Origin: a virus
Virus record (IMG/VR): IMGVR_UViG_3300030331_000425
Coordinates: 1 to 24,791 of that record
Direction: 5' to 3' (one strand)
DNA length: 24,791 nt
Of this stretch, positions 7,272 to 14,528 are shown piece by piece (position 1 is the first letter of the stretch; each line of letters begins with the position of its first letter). The notes below the pieces were generated by a model. It was not told where the DNA came from and did no database searches. It saw only the letters and a list, made by a program, of their open reading frames with translations. Made by a program: the position numbers and the translations under genes.

Positions 7272-7724
7272 TTAACTTTGTCTCTTGCCACCAAAGTGCA
7301 CTTGAGACTTTCTTTCCTTTGATATTGGCATTGCAGGATTTGACTCTTTCATTAAATCTCTATCAACAGCCTCCATCTGGGTATCTGTCTTATTCCTAAA
7401 GTAAGCATTTCTTTCTTCTACTATTTCTTCAGGAATCCGTGCTAATAAAAGTCCTCCTTGACCAATTACTCCAGCATTTTTGCCTTCATCAATCACGGGA
7501 AATTCTGCATCTGGATAGTCCTCTGCACGCACAAGTTCATATCCCTCTCTTTGCCGCTTATGAACATTAGCTTTATCATCATAGTCCATAACTCGTTCTC
7601 TAATCCACCTATGCTTATAACCTATAGGTGCTGGTGGAGCATCTAATTGATTTGGCGGTGTCCAACCTTTTTTTCTTTCCTGTTTTTCACGAGTTGCAGA
7701 CTCTCGACTGGTTCTATCCACCAT
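7272..7724 (-). CDS. Charged head-block protein of unknown function
   Basis: 150 residues from ATG 7722-7724, chosen because AAGGAG lies eight bases upstream; a longer frame extends into the scaffold gene but lacks a ribosome site. The N-terminus is basic (DRTSRESATREKQERKKGW), the middle has GYELVRAEDYPDAEFPVIDE, and the end has MKESNPAMPISKERKSQVHF. It is highly charged and probably extended. Its place between scaffold and decoration genes suggests a part in head assembly. I recall similar proteins next to scaffolds in marine phages, with no known role. Confidence 0.6.
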   Translation of the reverse strand: MVDRTSRESATREKQERKKGWTPPNQLDAPPAPIGYKHRWIRERVMDYDDKANVHKRQREGYELVRAEDYPDAEFPVIDEGKNAGVIGQGGLLLARIPEEIVEERNAYFRNKTDTQMEAVDRDLMKESNPAMPISKERKSQVHFGGKRQS

Positions 7725-7725
7725 A

Positions 7726-8643
7726 TTAAGCTCCTTTCCTGGTTTCGATTTTAGATACCTCTTTTGCATATTGCTCTAAAGGTATTCTCATTTTTTTAGC
7801 AAATGCAACCTGTCCAGGGGTAAGTTCAATTTGCTTTTTCCGCCCACTAGTAACGGCTTTGCCGTTTGCAGGTGCGACAGTTTGGGCGACTTTTCTGTCA
7901 CTCTGAAATTTTTGCGGAAACTCAACTCTAAGTCTTTTATCTATTTCATTGTAATAGTCGTCTGTTGATGGGTCAAAACCCTCACCTACTACTATTTCAT
8001 GTAAAGCTTGAGCACCTCTAGTCATAACCATATCTTTAGCGAACCAAGTATTTTTATCTAACCATGATTGTAGTTTTGGATCTACTTCTTGATTTTGCGG
8101 GGCCTGCCTCTGCGAGTTTTGAGGTTGTCCCTCATTTTTTTCAGCTCCTGCATTTTCGGTTCTAAGTTTTTGTAGTCTGAGTCTTTCATCCTCAATAGCG
8201 AGTTTACCCATGAGCTTAGTTGCCTCAGACATTTTTTCAGCATCTCCAGCATCAAAAGCCTCCTTATAAAGTTTTTTTGCTTGTTCAGATTGTGCTTCAA
8301 TCCTGTTACCAAACTCAGAAGTATATCCAGTATTAAGTTGTTCAAGTTTTTTCTGAAGTTCTTCATTTTGTTTTTTCTGTTCTTCAGCATATCGATAAGC
8401 AGCATCAGCTTCCTCTAAAGCTTGTTTTCTTTTAGCTGTAAGTTGATTTATACGCTTTTGTACATTTTCAGAATACTCATCAAGCTCGTCATCAGATTGT
8501 TCAGTGCGAACATTTGTTCGCTCTTCTTCTTTTTCAACGACTGGTTTAGTATCTATATTTTTTTGATCACCATCCTCAATATCAACTAAGACATTTTCTT
8601 CGACAGGATTTTCTTCTTTTACTTGTTCTTGTATGTTATCCAT
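7726..8643 (-). CDS. Scaffolding protein
   Basis: About 305 residues from the ATG at 8643, which has GGAG six bases upstream; an earlier in-frame ATG at 8655 overlaps the GroES-like stop (TAATG) but has no ribosome site. The N-terminal 60 residues are very acidic (EEENPVEEN, DGDQ, EEER), followed by a long coiled coil (about 60-160, RINQLTAKRKQALEEADAAY and KLEQLNTG), a Gln-rich linker, and a basic C-terminal part. This acidic head, coiled coil and basic capsid-binding tail is the usual layout of phage internal scaffolds. It lies just before the capsid genes. Contains a near-copy of the array palindrome (8507-8520). Confidence 0.75.
   Translation of the reverse strand: MDNIQEQVKEENPVEENVLVDIEDGDQKNIDTKPVVEKEEERTNVRTEQSDDELDEYSENVQKRINQLTAKRKQALEEADAAYRYAEEQKKQNEELQKKLEQLNTGYTSEFGNRIEAQSEQAKKLYKEAFDAGDAEKMSEATKLMGKLAIEDERLRLQKLRTENAGAEKNEGQPQNSQRQAPQNQEVDPKLQSWLDKNTWFAKDMVMTRGAQALHEIVVGEGFDPSTDDYYNEIDKRLRVEFPQKFQSDRKVAQTVAPANGKAVTSGRKKQIELTPGQVAFAKKMRIPLEQYAKEVSKIETRKGA
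8507..8520 (-). repeat. Isolated near-copy of the array palindrome inside the scaffold gene
   Basis: Minus strand reads CGAACAAATGTTCG, one base from the array consensus. Flanking G and C extend it to GCGAACAAATGTTCGC, with only the central bases off dyad symmetry. It is coding here (Arg-Thr-Asn-Val-Arg). Confidence 0.4.
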
Positions 8644-8654
8644 CATGCTCTCCA

Positions 8655-9125
8655 TTATACATACGAAATATCTGTTGGATCAAGTATTTTCGCAATAATA
8701 TTATCATCATTTATAAGTCTTAACTCAAGACCCTCCACTTTGAACCTATTTCCAGCATATCTACCCATAAGTACCCATTCTTTCTCAGAACAGTATGGTC
8801 CATTTGGGAATTTTTCAGAATCCAAATATGCGTCAGGCCCTAACTTAACTACATATGCTACTACTGTTGCAAAACTTTCACGCTCTCTCGTAGCGTCAGG
8901 AATAAACACTCCACCCTTAGTTTTTTCTTTAGGGTAGTAGGGTATTACTAAAAGTCTGTAACCAGTTGGCTGTGGTAATCTGTCCAAAGTTGATTCATCT
9001 AATTTAGAGGGGTCGTTTTCATTTTTACTTGTCTCTTCCTTAAATGCTTTAGTGATTGGAGAAGGTGTTGGATTTATATTTTTTTGTGCCAAAATCCTAT
9101 TGGGCACATAAAGTTTTTTAGTCAT
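8655..9125 (-). CDS. GroES-like co-chaperonin
   Basis: 156 residues from ATG 9123-9125 (an in-frame TTG lies two codons upstream). After a 50-residue polar extension, residues 55-150 match the Cpn10 barrel: GYRLLVIPYYPKEKTKGGVF covers the first strands and the mobile-loop region that would contact GroEL, then VVKLGPDAYLDSEKF, and RLINDDNIIAKILDP as the closing strands. T4 gp31 is a precedent for a phage co-chaperonin needed to fold its capsid protein; this one sits directly before the scaffold and capsid genes, which fits the same task. It would work with the host GroEL in the cytoplasm. The N-terminal extension is longer than in bacterial GroES. Confidence 0.8.
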   Translation of the reverse strand: MTKKLYVPNRILAQKNINPTPSPITKAFKEETSKNENDPSKLDESTLDRLPQPTGYRLLVIPYYPKEKTKGGVFIPDATRERESFATVVAYVVKLGPDAYLDSEKFPNGPYCSEKEWVLMGRYAGNRFKVEGLELRLINDDNIIAKILDPTDISYV

Positions 9126-9309
9126 CTTCAATGCCTTTCATCGAGGTTCTTATTTCTTCTATTACCCAAGTCATGCCTCGTATCTGACCTGTAATAAACC
9201 GATAGTCCTCTATTGAGTCTATCGAGCCATCTGCTAAAGACTGTGTTAATTCTTCTTGTCTTTTGCGAATGTTCTTTAATAAATATTCCGCTAATTTAAT
9301 TCCATCCAT
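9118..9309 (-). CDS. Small helical protein of unknown function
   Basis: 63 residues from ATG 9307-9309, preferred over an upstream GTG because it sits one base after the stop of the 52-residue cysteine protein. The sequence is fully helical: MDGIKLAEYLLKNIRKRQEE, an Asp/Ser turn, then FITGQIRGMTWVIEEIRTSM. This length and pattern recur in phages beside co-chaperonin or connector genes, as far as I recall. It overlaps the GroES-like gene by eight bases. No function known. Confidence 0.6.
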   Translation of the reverse strand: MDGIKLAEYLLKNIRKRQEELTQSLADGSIDSIEDYRFITGQIRGMTWVIEEIRTSMKGIEDD

Positions 9310-9310
9310 T

Positions 9311-9469
9311 TTATAAATCTTCTTCTTGATATAAATTAGCACACATAGGACATTTATATTCTTTAAATTTATACATTCCTACAGTCGGTATTGGTTCTTC
9401 ATGCACTATTTCTTTCATGGCAATTTTATGAATCCAACAAATTTTAACTGATTTTTCTTTTTCATTCAA
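9311..9469 (-). CDS. Small Cys/His protein, possible zinc ribbon, TTG start
   Basis: 52 residues, found by reading. Translation from a TTG that overlaps the preceding stop (TTGA) gives NEKEKSVKICWIHKIAMKE, a Gly-Met-Tyr middle, and EYKCPMCANLYQEEDL. One Cys-x2-His-type pair and one CPMC pair could hold a zinc ion. Its stop is one base before the next ATG, supporting a real gene. An internal ATG at the AMKE methionine would give a 35-residue version that keeps only the CPMC pair. The function is unknown. Confidence 0.55.
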   Translation of the reverse strand: MNEKEKSVKICWIHKIAMKEIVHEEPIPTVGMYKFKEYKCPMCANLYQEEDL

Positions 9470-9537
9470 AGTCTAGGTTTTCCTTCATGATCTAACATAC
9501 TTTTCATAGCAAGTATCCAAAGTTCATCATATGTCAT
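9466..9537 (-). CDS. Possible 23-residue coupled peptide
   Basis: The ATG overlaps the stop of the holin gene (ATGA) and the frame runs 23 codons (MTYDELWILAMKSM, then LDHEGKPRL) to a TGA that overlaps the TTG start of the next gene. It may be a real small peptide or only a coupling bridge between holin and zinc-ribbon genes. Without conservation data I cannot separate the two. Confidence 0.4.
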   Translation of the reverse strand: MTYDELWILAMKSMLDHEGKPRL

Positions 9538-9929
9538 TTGGTTAGTCCTTTCTGCTTTTCATATGTCCTAAGTCCTCCGATGCCAAGCATTCCGCCGAGA
9601 ACAGTTAAAAGTGTACCCATATCAAATTCAGGAAGTTCTGGTAGTTCTGCACCAGCAAAACTTGCACCAAATATAATTAGATCTTTTACGATAAAATGAT
9701 AAGCAAAAGCAATCGCACAGACCCACCCAACAGCGGGTCGCCAGCCGCCCTTAAATATAGAGCCACTTGCTGCCTCTGCTTTGTTAATCTCTAACTGAGC
9801 AAGCAGTGCCTCCTGGGCATGTTTTTCAGACATCGTGGCTATCTCGTGGGCGAGCTTCGCCTTCTGATCTGCGTCTGGAATAAATTTGTCTAGTAGTCCA
9901 GTGACTGGACCTATTAAAGCTTGTAACAT
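9534..9929 (-). CDS. Holin, 3-TM superfamily (GTA-holin-like)
   Basis: 131 residues. An amphipathic N-terminal region and a charged helix (20-55, Ala/Glu-rich) precede GGWRPAVGWVCAIAFAYHFI, the hallmark of the 3-TM holin family, then a second hydrophobic stretch (about 83-92) and a third (TLLTVLGGMLGIGGLRTYEK). Holins open the inner membrane at the end of infection to release or activate the lysin. No endolysin gene is visible in this window. GGAGG lies five bases before the ATG, a strong ribosome site. Confidence 0.8.
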   Translation of the reverse strand: MLQALIGPVTGLLDKFIPDADQKAKLAHEIATMSEKHAQEALLAQLEINKAEAASGSIFKGGWRPAVGWVCAIAFAYHFIVKDLIIFGASFAGAELPELPEFDMGTLLTVLGGMLGIGGLRTYEKQKGLTK

Positions 9930-9938
9930 TGCTACCTC

Positions 9939-10136
9939 CTAATAAACCTTAACTTTTTTATCATCAAGACTTGGTATGAGTTTACACATACACTCATAAT
10001 TTTCAACTTTAATCGGAACTTCTATTTTTTGCCTACTTAATCTTTCAGAATAATACAAACAATCATTTATATTTTTAAAATAAATACCGCCATTAAAATT
10101 ATCATTTAAATAGCACATAAGCATAAATACAGTCAT
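9939..10136 (-). CDS. Small hypothetical protein
   Basis: 65 residues, overlapping the previous gene by four bases (ATGA). It starts MTVFMLMCYLNDNFNGGIYF and ends with a Cys-x-Cys pair (YECMCKLIPS) and a basic tail. The hydrophobic start could be a weak membrane anchor or a beta strand. Similar short proteins occur next to holins in marine phages in my recollection; no function is known. Confidence 0.55.
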   Translation of the reverse strand: MTVFMLMCYLNDNFNGGIYFKNINDCLYYSERLSRQKIEVPIKVENYECMCKLIPSLDDKKVKVY

Positions 10137-10423
10137 TTTTTTCTTGCACGTTTCAATGACTCTTTAGCAGATTTTGCTATTTTTACAACCTCTGTTTTTT
10201 TCATTACTTTTGCCCTTTGTTCCATTACTGTTAGTATTTGGATCTTTCTTGCATAAGGCTTGTTAATTCTTTTAACTTTTGAGACTGTCGCTCTAGCATC
10301 TGCTGGAGTAGCAAATTTAATTCTAACTGTATCTTTAGGGTTTTCGTCAGTGTATAAACGTCTACCAGAACCTTTTGGTTTTTTTCCAGTTCCAACTTTA
10401 GGATCTTTTTTTGTTTTTGCCAT
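10133..10423 (-). CDS. Small Lys-rich protein
   Basis: 96 residues, strongly basic. It starts MAKTKKDPKVGTGKKPKGSG, followed by RRLYTDENPKDTVRIKFATP and ADARATVSKVKRINKPYARK. The middle half looks folded (alpha/beta, with a helix ADARATVSKV), unlike the low-complexity ends. The pattern recurs in marine phage contigs as I recall. Nucleic-acid or acidic-protein binding is plausible from charge only. Overlaps its neighbour upstream by 26 bases. Confidence 0.65.
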   Translation of the reverse strand: MAKTKKDPKVGTGKKPKGSGRRLYTDENPKDTVRIKFATPADARATVSKVKRINKPYARKIQILTVMEQRAKVMKKTEVVKIAKSAKESLKRARKK

Positions 10424-10547
10424 TTTTATATCTTTTGCTTTGATCTTTTTTTATTTTTGTCAAAACTTTCGCCTGCTTCGCATGTAGCTTAGACGCTTTT
10501 CTTAATCCACCTATAACTTTTTTTAAAGGTTTTGTATAATGAGGCAT
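10398..10547 (-). CDS. Tiny Lys-rich protein
   Basis: 49 residues, found by reading. Starts MPHYTKPLKKVIGGLRKASK and continues with LHAKQAKVLTKIKKDQSKR; the tail is pure Lys/Arg/Asn. AGGAG lies seven bases before the ATG, which is as good as any ribosome site in the window. It overlaps the next gene by 26 bases. The protein is one long amphipathic basic helix. Function unknown. Confidence 0.6.
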   Translation of the reverse strand: MPHYTKPLKKVIGGLRKASKLHAKQAKVLTKIKKDQSKRYKNGKNKKRS

Positions 10548-10568
10548 TTTAATCTCCTAAAATTAAAT

Positions 10569-10802
10569 TTAATTTTTTTCTTTTGTGTTGTTGTTAAAAT
10601 TATCTCCCTTATGTTCGTGACCCATCCATATACCAAAAACGCCTGTCATAACGCCCATGACAACTGATACGAACGCTGATTGACTGGCAGTTGGGGAATC
10701 GAGTTGCATGAACCATTCTGCACATCTCCACGACATAATCGTACTTACAAGCATCATCAGTCTAGGAAGGATCTTCCATTTCAAAAACGTCTCTACATTC
10801 AT
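10569..10802 (-). CDS. Small membrane protein with two hydrophobic segments
   Basis: 77 residues. Segment one is about residues 13-32 (PRLMMLVSTIMSWRCAEWFM), segment two about 41-60 (SAFVSVVMGVMTGVFGIWMG), with a polar C-terminal tail rich in Asn and Lys. Two short membrane passes and a charged tail fit a small holin or holin-modulator. It follows a single-pass protein by an ATGA overlap. Lysis involvement is inference from size, topology and nearness to the 3-TM holin. Confidence 0.6.
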   Translation of the reverse strand: MNVETFLKWKILPRLMMLVSTIMSWRCAEWFMQLDSPTASQSAFVSVVMGVMTGVFGIWMGHEHKGDNFNNNTKEKN

Positions 10803-11008
10803 TTCATTAACAACTCATTTAAACCGAAACCTTCTAAAAGAATAAGGGTAAAGAATAATAATAAAATACCACCTGCTATTAGCTTACCAGAAAAATTTGT
10901 AGAACCAATCTTTATTGCTACAAATTCATTGCTTAATATCCTCAAAGATAGTTCAAAACTATTCTCATCAATTTTTACGTTTATCGGTTTTTTCTTTTCT
11001 TCTGTCAT
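10799..11008 (-). CDS. Small single-pass membrane protein
   Basis: 69 residues: a polar N-terminal 40 residues (MTEEKKKPINVKIDEN) followed by one membrane segment near residues 43-62 (LIAGGILLLFFTLILLEGFG). Overlaps the next gene by four bases. It is likely an inner-membrane protein with a cytoplasmic head. It may belong to the same membrane/lysis group as the two-pass protein at 10569-10802. No known family recognised. Confidence 0.55.
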   Translation of the reverse strand: MTEEKKKPINVKIDENSFELSLRILSNEFVAIKIGSTNFSGKLIAGGILLLFFTLILLEGFGLNELLMK

Positions 11009-11010
11009 TT

Positions 11011-11163
11011 TTATTTAACTGCACTATTTAAAGAATTTATTACATCATCAATATTTGGCTCTTTTTGCCAAGGATTGTAAACACATTTAAATTTTTTAGG
11101 ACACCAACTCTCTATCATCATTTCGTAAGTTTCATTTCCGCCTTTATAAATACAAGCCATCAT
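11011..11163 (-). CDS. Tiny cysteine-containing protein
   Basis: 50 residues, found by reading. The ATG overlaps the stop of the coiled-coil membrane gene (ATGA). Sequence: MMACIYKGGNETYEMMIESW, then CPKKFKCVYNPWQKEPNIDD and a short helix. Three cysteines (about residues 4, 21, 27) could bind metal or form a disulphide. Coupling and the lack of any other gene in this gap support it; function unknown. Confidence 0.5.
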   Translation of the reverse strand: MMACIYKGGNETYEMMIESWCPKKFKCVYNPWQKEPNIDDVINSLNSAVK

Positions 11164-11759
11164 ACCAGTTTTTGATTTAATTCTTTTTGCAAGTCTACAA
11201 GTAGTATATTTTTTTTTTTGATTTTACCCTGCCATATTTTTTGTCGTTTTGTATAGTCTTTAGGTTTATAAATATAGCCCTCTGTCATGTGTATGTAATT
11301 ACTTGCTCTCGATTCTTTAATCCATATACCAGCAACTAAAACAACAAATCCACCTACAATACAAGCAACTATAAACCAGGTAACTGCTTCACCTATTTGT
11401 CTTCTTAACTGTTGTTGTTTATAAATTGTTTGTTGTCTTTCTTTGCGTATTTGACCTTCCATTTTTAAAAGGTCGTCATAAGCTTGTGGCCCATAAGTCA
11501 TGTTCAGAAACATCTTGAGTTCGTACCTTTGTTCCTCAAGTTTCTTCTTGGCTGCATAAGCAGAGAGAGCTGCCTCCTCAATTGATCCAGCCTTAAACAA
11601 CTTGCCAAACAGGGGAGGATTTTTTGCTTGTTTTTCAGCGTTATCAACATCAGATACAGCTCCCATCCAGCGTCCGATATCTCCAGACATTTGTTCCAAA
11701 TCACGACCTACCGAAAAACCCTGTTTTATTGCCGTAAATGCTTTTGAGGCTACTCCCAT
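11160..11759 (-). CDS. Coiled-coil protein with one membrane segment
   Basis: 199 residues. A helical N-terminal half (FTAIKQGFSVGRDLEQMSGD; EEAALSAYAAKKKLEEQRYE) is followed by a Gln/Arg-rich coil (GQIRKERQQTIYKQQQLRRQ), one strong membrane segment (about 127-147, VTWFIVACIVGGFVVLVAGI) and a basic C-terminal tail. The layout suggests a membrane-anchored helper or an internal virion protein that enters the envelope on infection. I recall similar proteins in marine phages but no tested function. Confidence 0.6.
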   Translation of the reverse strand: MGVASKAFTAIKQGFSVGRDLEQMSGDIGRWMGAVSDVDNAEKQAKNPPLFGKLFKAGSIEEAALSAYAAKKKLEEQRYELKMFLNMTYGPQAYDDLLKMEGQIRKERQQTIYKQQQLRRQIGEAVTWFIVACIVGGFVVLVAGIWIKESRASNYIHMTEGYIYKPKDYTKRQKIWQGKIKKKNILLVDLQKELNQKLV

Positions 11760-11798
11760 AGCTATTGATATTGTTACTGGATCTATCGCATGACTCCA

Positions 11799-12038
11799 TT
11801 AAAATACGCCCTGAAACCTTTGTGGCCTGGCTATCGGTGAAAATTTTTTAATCACGCCTCCACTACTCTTTTTTTGTGGATTTTTTTGATTTTTTTTTCG
11901 GCTTGCTAATTTTGGCTTTGATTTCCCCGCTTTCGACAACGCTATCGCTACTGCTTGTTTCTGTGGGTACTTCTCTTTCTTCAACTTGCGAATGTTCTTG
12001 CTTATTGTTTTCTGGCTCGATCCTTTCTTCAACGGCAT
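11799..12038 (-). CDS. Small basic protein, [12 protein letters not shown]-type
   Basis: 79 residues beginning [20 protein letters not shown], with [20 protein letters not shown]. This Gln/[11 protein letters not shown] signature is widespread in small phage and bacterial proteins (DUF6496-like, from memory). The tail ends with [25 protein letters not shown] lies six bases upstream of the ATG, inside the overlapping 86-residue gene. The two genes share about 176 bases in different frames; both have good ribosome sites. Confidence 0.6.
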   Translation of the reverse strand: MPLKKGSSQKTISKNIRKLKKEKYPQKQAVAIALSKAGKSKPKLASRKKNQKNPQKKSSGGVIKKFSPIARPQRFQGVF

Positions 12039-12123
12039 TTACTACTCCTTCTTTTGCAAGTCTTCTTTGTCTTTTCTTTTCTTTTTCAACTTCCCAAATT
12101 TTTTCTCTTATTGAACTAACCAT
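11863..12123 (-). CDS. Small charged protein overlapping the next gene
   Basis: 86 residues, starting [20 protein letters not shown] three bases after the portal stop, with AAGGA six bases before the ATG. The first 30 residues are a basic/acidic helix, the middle is acidic and Ser/Glu-rich, and the end is Lys/Ser-rich ([13 protein letters not shown]). It overlaps the 79-residue gene out of frame by about 176 bases. Position and ribosome site favour a real gene; the function is unknown. A mostly disordered protein. Confidence 0.5.
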   Translation of the reverse strand: MVSSIREKIWEVEKEKKRQRRLAKEGVVNAVEERIEPENNKQEHSQVEEREVPTETSSSDSVVESGEIKAKISKPKKKSKKSTKKE

Positions 12124-12126
12124 AAT

Positions 12127-14526
12127 TTATCCTTTCATAGCTTTCATTGCAGCAATATCTCTGGTTGTTTGATCTCTTTGATTAGCTAAATCTTCTTGTT
12201 GATCTAGTCTTTGCTGGTCAAGTAACACATCATTTCTTTCTTTTTCTTTATCAAATGTTTGCTTTTGATCAAATTGATCTTGCTTTTGTGCTATTTCTTG
12301 ACCTCTTAATGCTAATTCTTGCTTTCTAATTGTTACAAGAGGATCCTCATTTGGTGGCGGTGTTAACGCTTGTGCATATTGTTCTTGTATTTCAGATGCT
12401 AACTCTGCACTGCGTGACGCTACTTGATCTTGCATTGCCTTCATAGCATTTGGATCTTGCTGCATAATCATTTGTTGTTCTGGTGGTATTGTTGCCATAA
12501 CCTCTTGTTGTGCTTGTAAATCAGCCATTAAAGCTATGTGCTCAGATATATGCCCCTGTAGTGTCATAAGTATAGCAGCATTAGCTTGTGCAACAGGTGT
12601 GCTCATCATAGCTAAGTGTGCAGTTATATGAGCTTGATGATTTTGCTCTGGAAAAGCAGTTAACATAGCACCTTTTAAAGCTTCTTGATTTTCTTTGGCA
12701 GGATTCATAGGCATAGGTTGAGGAGGTGGTTGCAAAACAGCATCAATATTATTGACACCTAAAGCCTCATACATTTTTCTGTATGCTTGATACATTCCAT
12801 TGGGACCATGAATATCAGGATTACTTTGTGCTAGTTGCAGTTGTGTTTGTGCCAAAGCAATGCGTTGTGACATAGAAAAAATATTAGGATCAGAAACTGG
12901 TAATATATCTATTCTATCATCAAAATCTGTTTGTTTGATCTCAGGCGGTGCTCCAGGTACTTGATATGGATACATAGGCACATCCATAGCAAATATACGA
13001 GCTAATAATTTAAACTCTATCTTTTGTGAATAATGCAAACGCTTGTGTATTGCAGACATGACTTTTGTGCCACGTTCCATAATAGCCATTGTTGTGCCAA
13101 CTGGTGCATTGCCTTGCATCTCACCAACTTTCATGTCAGCCATAGATGCAAAGCGTCTACCAGAGTCTATTAAAGTACCAAGTAGTGAATACAAGGTTTG
13201 AGATGGCTCCTTAAATGGTAATGGCATAATCGCTTGACGCAAATCCATACCAACCATATCTACATCTCTGAACTCGCCAGGATTTAGCGGAGACTCATCA
13301 TCTCTAATCCTTGCACCTCTTGCTTTAAATCCTGCAGGCAAGTTAGATAATGTGCCTGCGTCAATTAGTTGTCTTAGAATTGATGTTGATGCTCTTGAAA
13401 GTCCACCTATCATATGAGTAAGGCCAAAGCCATAAAAGCCAAGACCAGGTAAGAACTTATAATGAACAAAATAAGGGATCTTCCTACGGAACGGATCACC
13501 TTCATTGAAATTCCTTTTGATTGATAATATTTCACCAGATTTCTCCACTATGGTAACGACATAGGGCATCTTTAATCCAGTGGGTTCTCCATCTTGGCCA
13601 ATATCTTCAAAGCCAATTAAATCTAAATCTGTGTGAACTTCATATAATGTTAACTCTTCGTTGTAACTAGAACCTTTTTCTACGCCTTGTATGTCATCAA
13701 TTGTTTCCTTGACCTCATCATAGTTTGATCCTCCGCTATCAGATGAGGGTAAATCTATATCTTTGTAAAACCCCTGCAATTGTAACTTTCTAATCTCATT
13801 TTTATCCATACGGACAACATGAGTAATGCGTGTAGATGTTTTAAGGTCTGTTGCATTGTAAGGAACAATTAAATCCTCTGCATGAACAAACTTAGAAACA
13901 GCTCTCTGCATTGAAGGGTCAAAGTAAATTTTTTTAAATGCTGAACCTACAATTGGAAGATAAAATAACATTTGATCTAACTCTGGATCATACTCTTCCA
14001 TTTCATAAGTTATTTGATAATTCATGTAATTTTTAACACGCTCTGCTTGTGCGAGTAACTCTGGGTTTTCTGACCCCACAATGTGTGTTCTTACAGGTCC
14101 ACTTGCTGGTAGCATTTCTCTGTATGCTTGTGCTTGAAACTGTGTAACGCTTTCTGCTAATAATGGGTGAACTACGCCAGATGCCCCCTCAAAAGGCTCT
14201 GCTCTATCCTCATAGTTCATGCCTAGTAGTTCTAAACCACCTTTGTACTGATCTTCCCAATCTCTTCTTGATGATATGTCTTCATCAATATCTCCAGTTA
14301 TATCGCTTGATATTACACCTAACTCACTTTCGTCTATGTATTCTGCTAAGTTGGCATTAAATGGCACTGGCATTGATGCTTCAAGTTGCTCTTGCATCTC
14401 GCCTATTATTGCAGATCCGTCTTCTAACTCTGTTACGCCAGGTGTTATTTCAGTCTCAGAAACAGATACTTGAACACCTTGAGGTAAATCTACGTTTTCA
14501 ACACCATTTACTTTTTCAATAGCCAT
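12127..14526 (-). CDS. Portal protein
   Basis: 799 residues, the size of portals of P22-like and SU10-like short-tailed phages. Early part: acidic leader, then WEDQYKGGLELLGMNYEDRA and PFEGASGVVHPLLAESVTQF, the conserved wing region. Middle: FDPSMQRAVSKFVHAEDLIV, then PYFVHYKFLPGLGFYGFGLT and the helical stem/clip region SILRQLIDAGTLSNLPAGFK. The last 200 residues are Gln/Met/Ala-rich helix (about 650-799), as in portals with a long barrel. Twelve copies should form the ring at one head vertex through which terminase packs DNA. It lies just after the terminase gene block. Confidence 0.85.
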   Translation of the reverse strand: MAIEKVNGVENVDLPQGVQVSVSETEITPGVTELEDGSAIIGEMQEQLEASMPVPFNANLAEYIDESELGVISSDITGDIDEDISSRRDWEDQYKGGLELLGMNYEDRAEPFEGASGVVHPLLAESVTQFQAQAYREMLPASGPVRTHIVGSENPELLAQAERVKNYMNYQITYEMEEYDPELDQMLFYLPIVGSAFKKIYFDPSMQRAVSKFVHAEDLIVPYNATDLKTSTRITHVVRMDKNEIRKLQLQGFYKDIDLPSSDSGGSNYDEVKETIDDIQGVEKGSSYNEELTLYEVHTDLDLIGFEDIGQDGEPTGLKMPYVVTIVEKSGEILSIKRNFNEGDPFRRKIPYFVHYKFLPGLGFYGFGLTHMIGGLSRASTSILRQLIDAGTLSNLPAGFKARGARIRDDESPLNPGEFRDVDMVGMDLRQAIMPLPFKEPSQTLYSLLGTLIDSGRRFASMADMKVGEMQGNAPVGTTMAIMERGTKVMSAIHKRLHYSQKIEFKLLARIFAMDVPMYPYQVPGAPPEIKQTDFDDRIDILPVSDPNIFSMSQRIALAQTQLQLAQSNPDIHGPNGMYQAYRKMYEALGVNNIDAVLQPPPQPMPMNPAKENQEALKGAMLTAFPEQNHQAHITAHLAMMSTPVAQANAAILMTLQGHISEHIALMADLQAQQEVMATIPPEQQMIMQQDPNAMKAMQDQVASRSAELASEIQEQYAQALTPPPNEDPLVTIRKQELALRGQEIAQKQDQFDQKQTFDKEKERNDVLLDQQRLDQQEDLANQRDQTTRDIAAMKAMKG

Positions 14527-14528
14527 GA

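Noticed and set aside
8082-8405. 107-residue minus-strand frame
   Set aside because: Lies wholly within the scaffold coiled coil in another frame; its Lys/Asn bias reflects AT-rich coding shadow.
11504-11704. 66-residue minus-strand frame
   Set aside because: Shadow of the coiled-coil membrane gene 11160-11759.
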